DNA from: Haloarculaceae archaeon H-GB1-1
GTDB taxonomy: Archaea > Halobacteriota > Halobacteria > Halobacteriales > Haloarculaceae
Reading direction: 5' to 3'
Assembly (NCBI GenBank): GCA_029688825.1
Contig: JARUKX010000032.1
Coordinates: 1 to 45,706 of the forward strand
DNA length: 45,706 bases
Shown here: one piece after another, positions 1-8,017 of the stretch
Position numbering within the stretch: position 1 is the stretch's first letter
Layout of the letters: each line of letters opens with the position of its first letter
Notes under the pieces: generated by a model
What the model was told of the DNA's origin: nothing
The model's input: the letters and a program-made list of their open reading frames with translations, nothing else
Database searches by the model: none
Made by a program: the position numbers and the translations under genes

Positions 1-69
1 GTCCTCGACGACGCCCCCGGCCTCGCGATTCTCACGCGGCCGCGGGCGGCGCTCGGGCTCGGAAAGTAG
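1..69 (+). CDS. 3' end of an unidentified gene (partial)
   Basis: Frame 1 is open from the window edge to a TAG at 67-69 and encodes 22 residues ending in AALGLGK. Nearly every codon ends in G or C, as in the confirmed genes of this window, so it is probably the tail of a real plus-strand gene that begins outside. It is too short to assign a family. It converges with the thermosome gene. Confidence 0.5.
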   Translation, partial: VLDDAPGLAILTRPRAALGLGK

Positions 70-158
70 GCCGGCCAACTCCGTTTCAGACTGCCCCGGT
101 CGTCATTCTTCGACAGAACCCACGAATATCGACAGCCACGGCTAAGCGGGATGATGTG

Positions 159-324
159 CGAAAAAATGCAGTCGGTTGTTGTCGGTGCGGTGGGAAAGCA
201 TACGCCGCCGAAGACGGCGTTTCACTTCACGCGCGACATCGTCGCGCGTGAAGGGTGTTTTTCCCCAAGTTTTTGCGAGGAGAGGTTCCGCGCCGTGGCG
301 CGGAACCCGACGAAGCAAAAAGTG
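159..324 (-). terminator. Three stem-loops and T-runs downstream of the thermosome gene
   Basis: Reading leftward from the thermosome stop there is a T5 run (A5 on + at 317-321). Next comes a perfect 11-bp stem (284-294 with 297-307, 2-nt spacer), then a perfect 13-bp stem (225-237 with 241-253, loop ATC), then a 6-bp stem (202-207 with 215-220), then a T6 run (A6 on + at 161-166). The T-runs fit archaeal intrinsic termination. Plus-strand T5 runs also follow the 225-253 stem, so it could end plus-strand transcripts too. The rest of 70-327 shows no convincing gene. Confidence 0.55.
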
Positions 325-327
325 GGT

Positions 328-2016
328 TTACATCATGCCGCCCATGCCGCCGCCCATGCCGCCCATGCCGCCGCCCATTCCGCCGGGGGCGCCGCCGGGG
401 CCGCCTGCGGGCTCGTCGTCGCCGTCGTCGGTGCCGCCGCCCTTGAGGTCGCCGGCAGCGATGACGTCGTCGATGCGCAGGATCATGACTGCGGCTTCGG
501 TCGCGGATTCGACGGCCTGGGTCTTGACGCGGAGCGGCTCCACGACGCCGTCCTCTTCCATGTTGACGACGTCGCCCGAGTAGGCGTCGAGGCCGATGGT
601 GGAGTCGCCACCGTCGTGCTTGCTGCGGAGGTCGACCAGCGAGTCGATGGGGTCGAGTCCGGCGTTCTCGGCGAGGGTGCGCGGGATGACGTCGATGGCG
701 TCGGCGAACGCTTCGATGGCCAGCTGTTCGCGGCCGCCGACGGAGTCGGCGTAGTCGCGCAGTTCGAGCGCGAGTTCCGTTTCGGGTGCGCCGCCGCCCG
801 GCAGCACCTTGCCCTCTTCGAGGGTCGTGCGGACGACGCCCAGCGAGTCGTCGATGGCACGCTCGACCTCGTCGACGACGTGCTCGGTGCCGCCGCGGAG
901 GATGAGGGTGACGGATTTCGCCTGCTCGACGCCCTCGACGAAGATGCGCTCGTCACCGGCGACGTCCTTCTGTGCGACGGAGCCGGCGGTGCCGAGGTCG
1001 TCCGCGGAGAGGTCGGAGACGTTGGAGACGATGCTCGCGCCGGTTGCGCGGGCGAGCGCCTTGATGTCGGAGGACTTCGCGCGGCGGACGGCGAGGATGC
1101 CTTCCTGGGCGAGGTAGTGCTGTGCCATGTCGTCGATGCCCTTCTGGCAGAAGACGACGTTGGCACCGGAGTCGACGATGTCGTCGACCATCTCGCGGAG
1201 CTGCTCTTCTTCCTGGTCGAGGAACTGCTGAAGCTGGTCGGGGTCGGAGACGTTGACTTCGGCGTCGATTTCGGTCTCGCGGACCTCGAGCGCGGTGTCG
1301 AGCAGTGCGACCTTCGCGTCCTCGACGGCGTAGGGCATGTTCTCGTGGACCCGCTCTTTGTCGAGCATGACGCCCTCGATGAGTTCGGACTCGTCGATGG
1401 AACCGCCGACGACGGTCTCGACCTTGATGTTGTCCGTGTCGACGCCCTCGTCGTCGGCGACCGCGGTGACGGCGCTGACGACGAGTTCCGAGAGCGTCTC
1501 CTTCGCGTTCTCCGCGCCCTTGCCGGTCATGGCGGTGGCGGCGATCTGCTCGAGGACGTCGGTGTCGTCGGCGTCGACGTCGATGGAGATGTCTTCGAGG
1601 ATCTCCTTGGACTTCTCGGCGGCCTGGCGGTACCCCTGGGCCAGGATTGTGGCGTGGATGTCCTGGTCGAGGAGGTCCTCGGCCTTGCTGAGGAGTTCAC
1701 CGGCGATGACGACCGCCGTGGTCGTACCGTCGCCGACTTCGTCTTCCTGCGTTTCGGAGACCTCGACGACCATGTTGGCCGCGGGGTGCTCGATGTCCAT
1801 CTCTTTGAGGATGGTGACGCCGTCGTTCGTGACGACGACGTTGCCCGTCGAGTCGACGAGCATCTTGTCCATCCCTTTCGGACCGAGCGTCGTGCGGACG
1901 GACTCCGCGACGGCCTTGCCGGCCGTGATGTTCATCGACTGCGCGTCTTTTCCGGAGGTTCGCTGGCTTTCCTCGGAAAGTACGATGAGGGGCTGGTTAC
2001 CCATTTGCTGAGCCAT
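328..2016 (-). CDS. cct: Thermosome subunit (group II chaperonin)
   Basis: This is an ATP-driven cytosolic folding chamber subunit of the CCT/TRiC family. The 562-aa length is normal. The N-terminal half carries the family signatures [21 protein letters not shown] and the ATPase loop GDGTTTAVV. The C-terminus is the flexible Gly-Met tail (GGMGGGMGG-type repeats ending in GGMM) that lines the cavity in group II chaperonins. The ATG at 2016 (MAQQMGNQP) is preferred over an upstream TTG at 2022. A strong TATA box at 2043-2054 fits a short-leader heat-shock-type transcript. Which haloarchaeal paralogue (cct1, 2 or 3) it is cannot be told here. Confidence 0.97.
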   Translation of the reverse strand: MAQQMGNQPLIVLSEESQRTSGKDAQSMNITAGKAVAESVRTTLGPKGMDKMLVDSTGNVVVTNDGVTILKEMDIEHPAANMVVEVSETQEDEVGDGTTTAVVIAGELLSKAEDLLDQDIHATILAQGYRQAAEKSKEILEDISIDVDADDTDVLEQIAATAMTGKGAENAKETLSELVVSAVTAVADDEGVDTDNIKVETVVGGSIDESELIEGVMLDKERVHENMPYAVEDAKVALLDTALEVRETEIDAEVNVSDPDQLQQFLDQEEEQLREMVDDIVDSGANVVFCQKGIDDMAQHYLAQEGILAVRRAKSSDIKALARATGASIVSNVSDLSADDLGTAGSVAQKDVAGDERIFVEGVEQAKSVTLILRGGTEHVVDEVERAIDDSLGVVRTTLEEGKVLPGGGAPETELALELRDYADSVGGREQLAIEAFADAIDVIPRTLAENAGLDPIDSLVDLRSKHDGGDSTIGLDAYSGDVVNMEEDGVVEPLRVKTQAVESATEAAVMILRIDDVIAAGDLKGGGTDDGDDEPAGGPGGAPGGMGGGMGGMGGGMGGMM

Positions 2017-2042
2017 AGTCAAGACGAGGATTGAATGTGCTT

Positions 2043-2054
2043 CTATATAAATAT
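2043..2054 (-). promoter_or_regulatory. TATA box of the thermosome gene
   Basis: On the minus strand the sequence reads ATATTTATATAG, 27-38 bp before the ATG. It is a near-ideal archaeal TATA element, and the AT-rich stretch around it stands out from the GC-rich background. Confidence 0.75.
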
Positions 2055-2122
2055 TCCGTTGGGTGTGCGGATATGGCCTTCCCGTACGTCTATCTCTGGC
2101 GTGTCACTATTTCACACGGCAG

Positions 2123-2132
2123 TATTTATATA
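2123..2132 (+). promoter_or_regulatory. TATA box of the small zinc-ribbon gene
   Basis: TATTTATATA lies about 80 bp before the ATG at 2212, divergent from the thermosome promoter. It implies a 5' leader of roughly 50-60 nt. Confidence 0.5.
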
Positions 2133-2211
2133 CCACCAGACGGCCGTGCAGCCACGTGAGTGGTGGCCGATTCTGGTAACAGTCATTGCCGCCGACCACC
2201 GTGTATCACGT

Positions 2212-2376
2212 ATGTCCACCACGAGCTACACGTGCCAGTGTGGTGCGACCCTGCGATACAAACAGGACCTCCGGAAGGAACCGGGGACCGTCTCGACGAC
2301 CTGGAAGTGCAGGCAGTGTCTCACGCCCGTTCCGGGGATGACTGCGGAGAAACTGAAACATCAACACCCGTCGTGA
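2212..2376 (+). CDS. Small zinc-ribbon-like protein, 54 aa
   Basis: I do not recognise a named family. The protein begins MSTTSYTCQCGATLRY and contains two paired-cysteine knuckles, CQC near residue 8 and CRQC near residue 31, spaced as in a small zinc ribbon. Tandem Thr/Ser and Lys/Arg residues make it less acidic than most of its neighbours. The ATG at 2212 is chosen because the upstream in-frame sequence runs through the promoter region. It is transcribed divergently from the thermosome gene and converges with the KH gene. Binding of nucleic acid or a protein partner through zinc is inference. Confidence 0.6.
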   Translation: MSTTSYTCQCGATLRYKQDLRKEPGTVSTTWKCRQCLTPVPGMTAEKLKHQHPS

Positions 2377-2435
2377 CTGGCCCCGGCGTCGGTCGAGTCG
2401 GGGTGGTGACGAGCGGTCGCTCTGGCTCGGTGCGC

Positions 2436-2984
2436 TCACCCGGAGAACTGGTGATACTCCATCCCCTTGTGCTTCATCTCGTTGTGACGGCGTTCGAGGT
2501 AGGAGTAGACAGTTCCGTGGGGCGCGCCGTCGAGGATCATCTCGGCGGCCTCGCGAACGGCGTCGACCTGTTCGGGACCGCCGATGGTCGCCAGCGTCGT
2601 CCCGTAGATGACGACCGACGCGCCGGTAAGGTCCTCCATCAGTTCGCGCGTGCGCCCGTTTTCGCCGATGAGTCGGCCCTTCTGTCGCTTGAGTTCGTTG
2701 CGGTTGCGCGTCGCCGCCGAGATGTCGATGACGTCGAGCATCACCATGTCGTCGTCGAGCAACATCAGCGCGTCCTCGGGCTTGAAGCCGCGGCCGATGG
2801 CCTTGACGATCTCCGGGCCTTTGAGGCCCGTGATCGGGTCGCCGACCTTCTCGACCTTGACCGACCCCGTCTCGGAATCGATGTCGAGTCGAACCTCCGC
2901 GCGCTCCTCGATCTCTCGCATCGTCTCGCCCCCCTCGCCGATCAGCACCCCGATGCGGTCCTGCGGAATCTTCACGTGCTGCAT
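2436..2984 (-). CDS. KH-domain RNA-binding protein, Pno1/Dim2-like
   Basis: This 182-aa protein has two KH modules with GxxG loops at GEGG (residues 16-19) and GENG (107-110). That is the arrangement of archaeal Pno1/Dim2-type proteins, which bind the 3' end of pre-16S rRNA during small-subunit assembly. The N-terminus (MQHVKIPQDRIGVLIGEGG) is a KH domain from the first residues, so the ATG start is firm. A TATA box (minus GCTTTAAAATTC, 3012-3023) lies about 30 bp upstream. RIO1 and aIF1A, which act in the same process, are encoded just upstream on the same strand, with DoxX in between. The specific role is inferred from family and neighbours. Confidence 0.92.
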   Translation of the reverse strand: MQHVKIPQDRIGVLIGEGGETMREIEERAEVRLDIDSETGSVKVEKVGDPITGLKGPEIVKAIGRGFKPEDALMLLDDDMVMLDVIDISAATRNRNELKRQKGRLIGENGRTRELMEDLTGASVVIYGTTLATIGGPEQVDAVREAAEMILDGAPHGTVYSYLERRHNEMKHKGMEYHQFSG

Positions 2985-3011
2985 AAGTACGAGTCGTCGT
3001 AGGAGACACGC

Positions 3012-3023
3012 GAATTTTAAAGC
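3012..3023 (-). promoter_or_regulatory. TATA box of the KH gene
   Basis: Minus-strand GCTTTAAAATTC sits 28-39 bp upstream of the ATG at 2984. The KH gene therefore appears to have its own promoter, separate from DoxX and RIO1. Confidence 0.6.
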
Positions 3024-3122
3024 TTTGCACCTGAGAACCGGCGGTGTCCACGGACCGTCGACCGAGAGAACGAGGCGGTCCGTCCGGGCGTCGTGGCCCG
3101 AACGGCGGCGATCTCGGGCACG

Positions 3123-3689
3123 TCAGCCGAGAACGTACCGGAGCTTCGGGAAGCGTTCGAGGAGCGGTTCGCCGTCGACATCCATCTTCTCGATGTACGC
3201 GTCCAGCCCGAGGATGCGGCCCGCGCCGAAGGCCGCGACGGCGAGGAAGACGAGCATGTACGCGAAGTCGCCGTTGATGAAGCCGTGGGCGACGTCCCAG
3301 TTGCTGAAGTAGAACATCAGCATCATGAACGCGCCCCAGAACGCGGCCAGCCGGGTCAGCGCCCCGACGAGCAGGCCCAGGCCGATGAGCAGTTCGCCCC
3401 ACGGGACGGCGACGTTGAGGAACTCGACGACCCAGGGGGTGGTGCCCATCCACTGGAAGACGCCGTACAGCGGGCTGGCTTCGGGAACTGCGTTCATCAG
3501 GTAGCCGGCAGCGCCGAACGGCTCTGCGGCCGCGAGCTTTCCGTAGCCTGCGTGGAGGAACGCATAGCCCATCATCAGCCGCAGGGCCAGCACGAACCAC
3601 GCGCTCAGACTGTGCGCTTCACCGCCGATCGTGACGTCCCCGACGGTCGTCTCGAACCGGTTGGGGCCGCCGTGTTGCTCTGTTGCCAT
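3123..3689 (-). CDS. DoxX family membrane protein
   Basis: This 188-aa protein has four predicted transmembrane helices at about residues 29-48, 86-112, 113-130 and 141-162. The family pattern is RLMMGYAFLHAGYGKL in the first helix and PWGELLIGLGLLVGALTRLAAF in the second. DoxX proteins are small quinone- or thiosulfate-related membrane proteins; the substrate here cannot be deduced. A TATA-like CCCTTATATTGCC (minus, 3724-3736) about 40 bp before the ATG gives it its own promoter. It interrupts the ribosome-biogenesis genes on both sides and has no evident functional link to them. Confidence 0.88.
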   Translation of the reverse strand: MATEQHGGPNRFETTVGDVTIGGEAHSLSAWFVLALRLMMGYAFLHAGYGKLAAAEPFGAAGYLMNAVPEASPLYGVFQWMGTTPWVVEFLNVAVPWGELLIGLGLLVGALTRLAAFWGAFMMLMFYFSNWDVAHGFINGDFAYMLVFLAVAAFGAGRILGLDAYIEKMDVDGEPLLERFPKLRYVLG

Positions 3690-3844
3690 CGTCTGTCACC
3701 ACACGTGGATTTCGTCGCTCGACGGCAATATAAGGGACAGCGCGTTTTCAGCCCGTGATTACTACGCCGTGAGAAAACGCGGGACAGCGTCAGTATCAGA
3801 AACCTGTCTATTCCTGGGCGCTGAGAATGGCCGTCGAATCGGGC

Positions 3845-4705
3845 TCACGCACCGGGCGTCGGGTCCGCGTTCGCCCGGACGTACGCCACCAGTTCGTCGC
3901 CGGTCGTCTCCACGCCCTGTCTGGCGAAGAAGTTCGCGACGTTCTCGCAATCCCGGTCGAGGAACTCCTCGGCGTTGGGATGGTGGACCGTGACCGCCTG
4001 GCCGAGGTCGAGGAAGAATATCTGGTCGTCGTGGACGACGATGTTGTATTCGCTGAGGTCGCCGTGGACGAGGCCGGCGTCGTACAATCGGCGCATGTAC
4101 TCGCGGACGACTTCGTAGGCGGTCTCGGGGTTCTCGACGTGGACCTCCGCCAGTCGCTTCGAGCGTTGATTGTCGTGACCGAGGAACTCCATCACGAGAA
4201 CGTTTCGCTCGACGGCGATCGGTTCGGGTGCTCGGACGCCCGCCGCGCGGGCGCGTTTGAGGTTCGCGAACTCCTTTCGGACCCACGCGGTGACGACCTT
4301 CTTCTTGTCCTGCCCGATCCCCCGAAAGCGCGGGTCGCCGTCGAGGTACCCGCGCATGTCCTTGAAATCGGAGGCGTTGATGCGGTAGACCTTCACCGCG
4401 ACCTCGGTGTCGTCCCGCAGGGCCGTGTAGATGTTCGCTTCCTTTCCGGTCGAGATGGGGCCGCCGAACGCGTCGATGTACCCGTCCTGAACCAGCTTGT
4501 ACAGCGCACCGTAGGTGGCGTCGTCGAACACCGACGCCTCCACCTTGAACTGGTCGGCGTCCTTGATGCGCTTGCGGAACTGATCGAACTCGCGGTCGCG
4601 CTTGCGGGCGATGCGGTCGGCCTCGGTGTCGGAGACGTCGATCTCCTCCCATTCGTCGCCGACGCCCTCGACGGCGTCGGGCTCGAGCAGGCCGAACTCA
4701 GACAT
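3845..4705 (-). CDS. rio1: RIO1-type serine/threonine protein kinase
   Basis: This atypical kinase/ATPase releases assembly factors from the maturing 30S subunit. The 286-aa protein shows the RIO hallmarks: STGKEA (residues 85-90) in place of a glycine-rich loop, lysine 105 in VAVKVY, the catalytic loop HGDLSEYN (214-221), and the metal-binding LDLGQAV (232-238). STGKEAN is the RIO1-class signature. An acidic tract with basic RKRD residues precedes the kinase core. aIF1A lies 126 bp upstream on the same strand, and the KH protein follows after DoxX. This matches the conserved archaeal aIF1A-RIO1-KH neighbourhood. Confidence 0.96.
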   Translation of the reverse strand: MSEFGLLEPDAVEGVGDEWEEIDVSDTEADRIARKRDREFDQFRKRIKDADQFKVEASVFDDATYGALYKLVQDGYIDAFGGPISTGKEANIYTALRDDTEVAVKVYRINASDFKDMRGYLDGDPRFRGIGQDKKKVVTAWVRKEFANLKRARAAGVRAPEPIAVERNVLVMEFLGHDNQRSKRLAEVHVENPETAYEVVREYMRRLYDAGLVHGDLSEYNIVVHDDQIFFLDLGQAVTVHHPNAEEFLDRDCENVANFFARQGVETTGDELVAYVRANADPTPGA

Positions 4706-4831
4706 AGTGTGATTCCGGTGTCGTCGAGGCCACTGACTGCCACGGTCGCGTCGACCGTGCGGCCCGTCGTCCGTCGAACTGTCGCGAGGAGCGGGTCGAC
4801 TGTCTCCACTCCGGCGTTTCGTGGTCCATCC

Positions 4832-5119
4832 CTACTCCTGGATGTGCCCCTCCCGTTTGAGCTGGTCGGCTTCCTGCTTCTCGTAGCGCCACGTGATGTC
4901 TGCCTTCTCGTCCTGCCAGTCCCACGGTTCGACGAGGACGACGTCGTCCTCGCGGATCCAGATCCGCTTTTGCATCTTGCCCGGGATTCGGGCGGTTCGC
5001 TCGACGCCGTCCATACAGCGCACCTTCACGCGGTTCGCGCCGAGCATGTTCATTACGATGGCGAACACTTCGTCGTCGTCTGGCATCCGCAGGTTCTTCC
5101 GTCCCTCGTTGTCGCTCAT
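4832..5119 (-). CDS. eif1a: Translation initiation factor aIF1A
   Basis: This is the archaeal orthologue of eIF1A/IF1. It binds the 30S A-site during initiation and is also tied to late small-subunit maturation. The 95-aa OB-fold protein contains the family core [19 protein letters not shown], then [19 protein letters not shown] and [10 protein letters not shown]. The ATG at 5119 is preferred to a GTG nine bases upstream because a TATA-like element (minus AAAACTTAAAACC, 5143-5155) lies 24-36 bp away, as expected for a leaderless mRNA. It is followed by rio1, and the two may be cotranscribed. Confidence 0.97.
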   Translation of the reverse strand: MSDNEGRKNLRMPDDDEVFAIVMNMLGANRVKVRCMDGVERTARIPGKMQKRIWIREDDVVLVEPWDWQDEKADITWRYEKQEADQLKREGHIQE

Positions 5120-5142
5120 GGTCGACACTTCGATGGCGAGAC

Positions 5143-5155
5143 GGTTTTAAGTTTT
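5143..5155 (-). promoter_or_regulatory. TATA box of the aIF1A gene
   Basis: Minus-strand AAAACTTAAAACC is centred about 30 bp before the ATG at 5119, consistent with a leaderless transcript that probably continues into rio1. Confidence 0.6.
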
Positions 5156-5303
5156 GCAAATTCGACCCCGTGAGGCCCGTCGTGTCTCTCGGCGGACGGT
5201 CCGCGTTCGTACCATGCAGGGCAGATCACGGTGATGAAAGAGATTGTCTATCGCCGAGTGCGGCGAACATATCGCGCCGCTTCTCGGAGCGGGACCGATC
5301 CGC

Positions 5304-6878
5304 TCAGTCGTCGGTGTGGATGTCCGAGGACAGTCCCTGCGCGAGTTCGATGTCCTTGGAGTTGTTGAGCGTCCAGGCGGTGCGCTCGGTGACGGCCTCG
5401 ATGACTTCGCGGCCGCTGGGGTAGCCGTTGCCGGACTTCTTGACGCCGCCGAACGGGAGGTGGACCTCCGCGCCGATACAGGGGAGGTTGCCGTAGGCGA
5501 GGCCGACTTCGGCGTTGTCGCGGTAGTAGTTGATCTGGCGGTAGTCCTCGGAGATGATGGCCCCTGCCAGGCCATAGTCGACGTTATTGTGGATCTCGAC
5601 GGCTCGCTCGACGTCGCCGGAGTACTCGATGAGCGCGACGTGCGGGCCGAAACACTCCTCGCGGATGCAGCGGAGGTCCTCGTCGTAGTCGACCTCGTAG
5701 ACGAACGGGCCGACCCAGTGGCCATCCGCGTAGCTGCCGCTACGCTCTGGATTGGCGGCGGTAGCCGCCCCATCTTCGTGGCCGTCCGGAATCTCCTCGT
5801 CGTCGAGTTCGAAGCGGTCGACGAGGACGTTCGCGCCTTCCTCACGTGCGAGTTCGTTGTGGGCGCGGATCTTCTCGACGTGCTCGCCCTCGATGACGGG
5901 GCCCATGAAGGTGTCCTCCTTCAGGGGGTCGCCGACGGCGACGGATTCCGCGAGTTCGACGTAGCGCTCTTTGAACTCGTCGTAGACGTCTTCGTGGACG
6001 ATGAGTCGCTCGGGGGAGACGCAGCGCTGGCCGGTCGTCTTGTAGCTGGCCATGATGGTCGTCGAGACGGCGAGGTCGATGTCGGCTTCCTCGGTGACGA
6101 TCATGGCGTTCTTGCCGCCCATCTCGCAGGCGGTGAGCTTTCCGGCCTGCGCGCCCACCTTCTCGGTGATGGTGTGACCGACCTCGGCGGAGCCGGTGAA
6201 CAGCACGGTGTCGACGCGGTCGTCCTCGACGATGGCGTTGCCGGCGTCGCCGAAGCCCTGGACCATGTTGAACACGCCGTCGGGGATACCGGCGTCCTCG
6301 AACATCTCGGCGATGATCTGGCCGCACCACGGGGTCTGCTCGGCGGGCTTCCAGACGACGGTGTTGCCCTCGACCAGCGAGACTGCCATGTGCCAGAACG
6401 GGATGGCGACCGGGAAGTTCCACGGGGTGATGCAGCCGACGACGCCGCGTGGCTTCCGTCGCATGTAGGCGTCCTTGCTGCCGATCTCGCTGGGGATGAC
6501 GTCGCCGTGGGGGTGGCGGGCGTTGCCAGCGGCCCACTCGACCATGTGGTAGGCCTCGATGACGTCGGCGCGGCCCTCGGAGATCTCCTTGCCGCACTCC
6601 ATCGTCACGATCTCGCCGAGTTCGTCCGTGCGCTCGCGCAGTTCGTGATAGATGTCCCACAGGTACTCCGCACGGTCGATGTACGAGAGGTCGCGCCACT
6701 CGTCCTCGGCCTCGCTCGCCGCGGCGAGCGCGCGGTCGACGTCCGATTCGGTCCCGCGGTGGAACTCGGCGAGCGTCTCGCCCGTCGCGGGTTCCTCGCT
6801 CGCGAACGTCGCGTCGCCGTCGCCGGTGGTCCACTCGCCATCGATGTAGTGCTCGAATACGTTGGATTGCCCTGTCAT
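5304..6878 (-). CDS. Aldehyde dehydrogenase, probable 1-pyrroline-5-carboxylate dehydrogenase
   Basis: This NAD(P)-dependent aldehyde dehydrogenase is 524 aa. It has the PWNFP motif at 152-156, the FTGSAEVG cofactor loop at 227-234, the general-base glutamate E252 in CEMGGKN, and the catalytic cysteine C286 in GQRCVSPE. The length and the proline dehydrogenase and HTH genes alongside suggest oxidation of glutamate semialdehyde (P5C) to glutamate, the second step of proline breakdown; this specificity is inference. The ATG at 6878 (MTGQSNVFEHYIDGEW) is chosen because the upstream in-frame sequence runs through operator palindromes. A TATA-like CCCTTTTCGGG (minus, 6901-6911) is 23-33 bp away, so the mRNA is likely leaderless. 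A palindromic operator abuts it at 6917-6928. Confidence 0.92.
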   Translation of the reverse strand: MTGQSNVFEHYIDGEWTTGDGDATFASEEPATGETLAEFHRGTESDVDRALAAASEAEDEWRDLSYIDRAEYLWDIYHELRERTDELGEIVTMECGKEISEGRADVIEAYHMVEWAAGNARHPHGDVIPSEIGSKDAYMRRKPRGVVGCITPWNFPVAIPFWHMAVSLVEGNTVVWKPAEQTPWCGQIIAEMFEDAGIPDGVFNMVQGFGDAGNAIVEDDRVDTVLFTGSAEVGHTITEKVGAQAGKLTACEMGGKNAMIVTEEADIDLAVSTTIMASYKTTGQRCVSPERLIVHEDVYDEFKERYVELAESVAVGDPLKEDTFMGPVIEGEHVEKIRAHNELAREEGANVLVDRFELDDEEIPDGHEDGAATAANPERSGSYADGHWVGPFVYEVDYDEDLRCIREECFGPHVALIEYSGDVERAVEIHNNVDYGLAGAIISEDYRQINYYRDNAEVGLAYGNLPCIGAEVHLPFGGVKKSGNGYPSGREVIEAVTERTAWTLNNSKDIELAQGLSSDIHTDD

Positions 6879-6900
6879 GGGAATAGGAGGTGCCGTTCGA

Positions 6901-6911
6901 CCCGAAAAGGG
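6901..6911 (-). promoter_or_regulatory. TATA-like element of the aldehyde dehydrogenase gene
   Basis: Minus-strand CCCTTTTCGGG lies 23-33 bp before the ATG at 6878. The palindrome at 6917-6928 is directly upstream, where a bound regulator would contact TBP/TFB. Confidence 0.45.
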
Positions 6912-6916
6912 ATTGC

Positions 6917-6928
6917 CGACCATGGTCG
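6917..6928. promoter_or_regulatory. Operator-like palindrome, site 1 (CGACCATGGTCG)
   Basis: This perfect 12-bp palindrome is 39-50 bp upstream of the aldehyde dehydrogenase ATG. The same core recurs at 7025-7040 and, with two changes, at 9987-10002. Binding by the HTH regulator encoded next door is inference. Confidence 0.6.
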
Positions 6929-7024
6929 TCCGGTTGACCAGCCCCGGGTGGCGGTGGACGACCACCCGAAACCAGCCGACGGACGCCCAGTCGACGGGCA
7001 CTTGCGGCAGCGAATGCCGGAAGT

Positions 7025-7040
7025 CCCGACCATGGTCGGG
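7025..7040. promoter_or_regulatory. Operator-like palindrome, site 2 (CCCGACCATGGTCGGG)
   Basis: This perfect 16-bp palindrome is centred 110 bp from site 1, in the divergent intergenic region between the aldehyde dehydrogenase and HTH regulator genes. The spacing would allow looping or dual control of both promoters (inference). Confidence 0.65.
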
Positions 7041-7067
7041 TCACTGCCTAACCTTCAGTACGGCACT

Positions 7068-7101
7068 ATTGTGCACAATGTTCATGTACAGTGGGGTACA
7101 T
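7068..7101 (+). promoter_or_regulatory. Two further palindromes before the HTH regulator gene
   Basis: ATTGTGCACAAT (7068-7079) is a perfect 12-bp palindrome. ATGTAC (7084-7089) and GTACAT (7096-7101) form a 6-bp inverted repeat with a 6-bp spacer. Both lie in the 50 bp before the ATG at 7119, just upstream of the GGAGGG ribosome-binding site at 7106-7111. They are candidates for autoregulation or a leader hairpin. Confidence 0.45.
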
Positions 7102-7118
7102 CCTTGGAGGGACGACCA

Positions 7119-7835
7119 ATGAGCAAGGCACAGCATCCAGACTCGGGGCTCCAACTGACGCTGAGCATCTGGCACCCCGACTGCTGGACGCTCGAAGTAA
7201 CGGACCAGACGTCAGCCGGACTGTTGGCCCACGCCGTGTATAACACGCCGGAGCAGAACGTCAAGGGGTTGTTCACCGTCTACGGCGACAGCGTGGCCGA
7301 CGTCGAGGAACTCATCGAGGCGACGCGGGAGTCGGAGCTGACGGAGTCGGTGCTGGAATTGCGCGAACGGTACAATACGGGGAGTTCGGCGTCGACGCCG
7401 GGCAACACGACGCGGGAACTGTTCGTCGAGTACGACCTCGACAACACCATCAGCGACGGACTCGTCTCGCGAGGGTTCATCCACAACGAACCCGTGCGCG
7501 TGCGACACGGTCGAGAGTACTGGCCGGTGTTCTTCGCGGGCGACCGCGACGACGTGTCGAACCATCTCGACGACGTCCGCGACGAGTACGACGCCGAGGT
7601 CGAGGTGACCCGCATCACGTCGTCGGGGCGGAACAACACCGAGGCGCTCCGACGGATGGATCGCCTCTCGGAGAGCCAGCGGGAAGTGTTCGAACTGGCG
7701 CGACGCGAGGGGTACTACGACTGGCCGCGCGGCACGTCGACGCGGGAGCTGGCTGCGGAACTCGACGTCTCGAAGACGACGCTGCTGGAACACCTCCGGA
7801 AGGCGGAGGCGAAACTGCTGGACCCCGACGACTGA
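7119..7835 (+). CDS. Bat-type HTH transcriptional regulator
   Basis: This 238-aa protein ends in the HTH-10 (bacterio-opsin activator-like) DNA-binding domain, recognisable from MDRLSESQREVFELARREGY, STRELAAELDVS and KTTLLEHLRKAEAKLL. The N-terminal about 160 residues (LTLSIWHPDCWTLEVTD onward) form the haloarchaeal sensor-like region that usually precedes it. The ATG at 7119 is fixed by GGAGGG at 7106-7111, 7 nt away, an unusually good Shine-Dalgarno site for this genome. It lies between the aldehyde dehydrogenase and proline dehydrogenase genes, in a region with several palindromes. The likely role is control of the proline/hydroxyproline genes (inference). Confidence 0.92.
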   Translation: MSKAQHPDSGLQLTLSIWHPDCWTLEVTDQTSAGLLAHAVYNTPEQNVKGLFTVYGDSVADVEELIEATRESELTESVLELRERYNTGSSASTPGNTTRELFVEYDLDNTISDGLVSRGFIHNEPVRVRHGREYWPVFFAGDRDDVSNHLDDVRDEYDAEVEVTRITSSGRNNTEALRRMDRLSESQREVFELARREGYYDWPRGTSTRELAAELDVSKTTLLEHLRKAEAKLLDPDD

Positions 7836-8017
7836 CGCGGATTGTCGTGGTCTCGGACGGTGATTGCGTGACCAGTCCGGACACTCGGCCGGAAAGCGGT
7901 CCAGCATTCGTCTGCGCTACCGCGGCTCGCTGTATCGGTCGCGGACCGCCATTGTCGCGCTGACGGGGGTGTCCATCGCAGACACTGCAGCTGCGGTCGA
8001 CGTGATCCGCCGCCGAG

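Noticed and set aside
151-2034. Long open frame on the plus strand antisense to the thermosome gene
   Set aside because: It mirrors the chaperonin codons. High GC at third positions leaves the opposite strand open, and the product is low-complexity Asp/Val/Gly with no family pattern.
4706-4831. Coding-like minus-strand start METVDPLLATVRRTTG between aIF1A and rio1
   Set aside because: It runs out of frame into rio1 and becomes low-complexity. It has no stop or family match before rio1 starts, so it was not called a gene.
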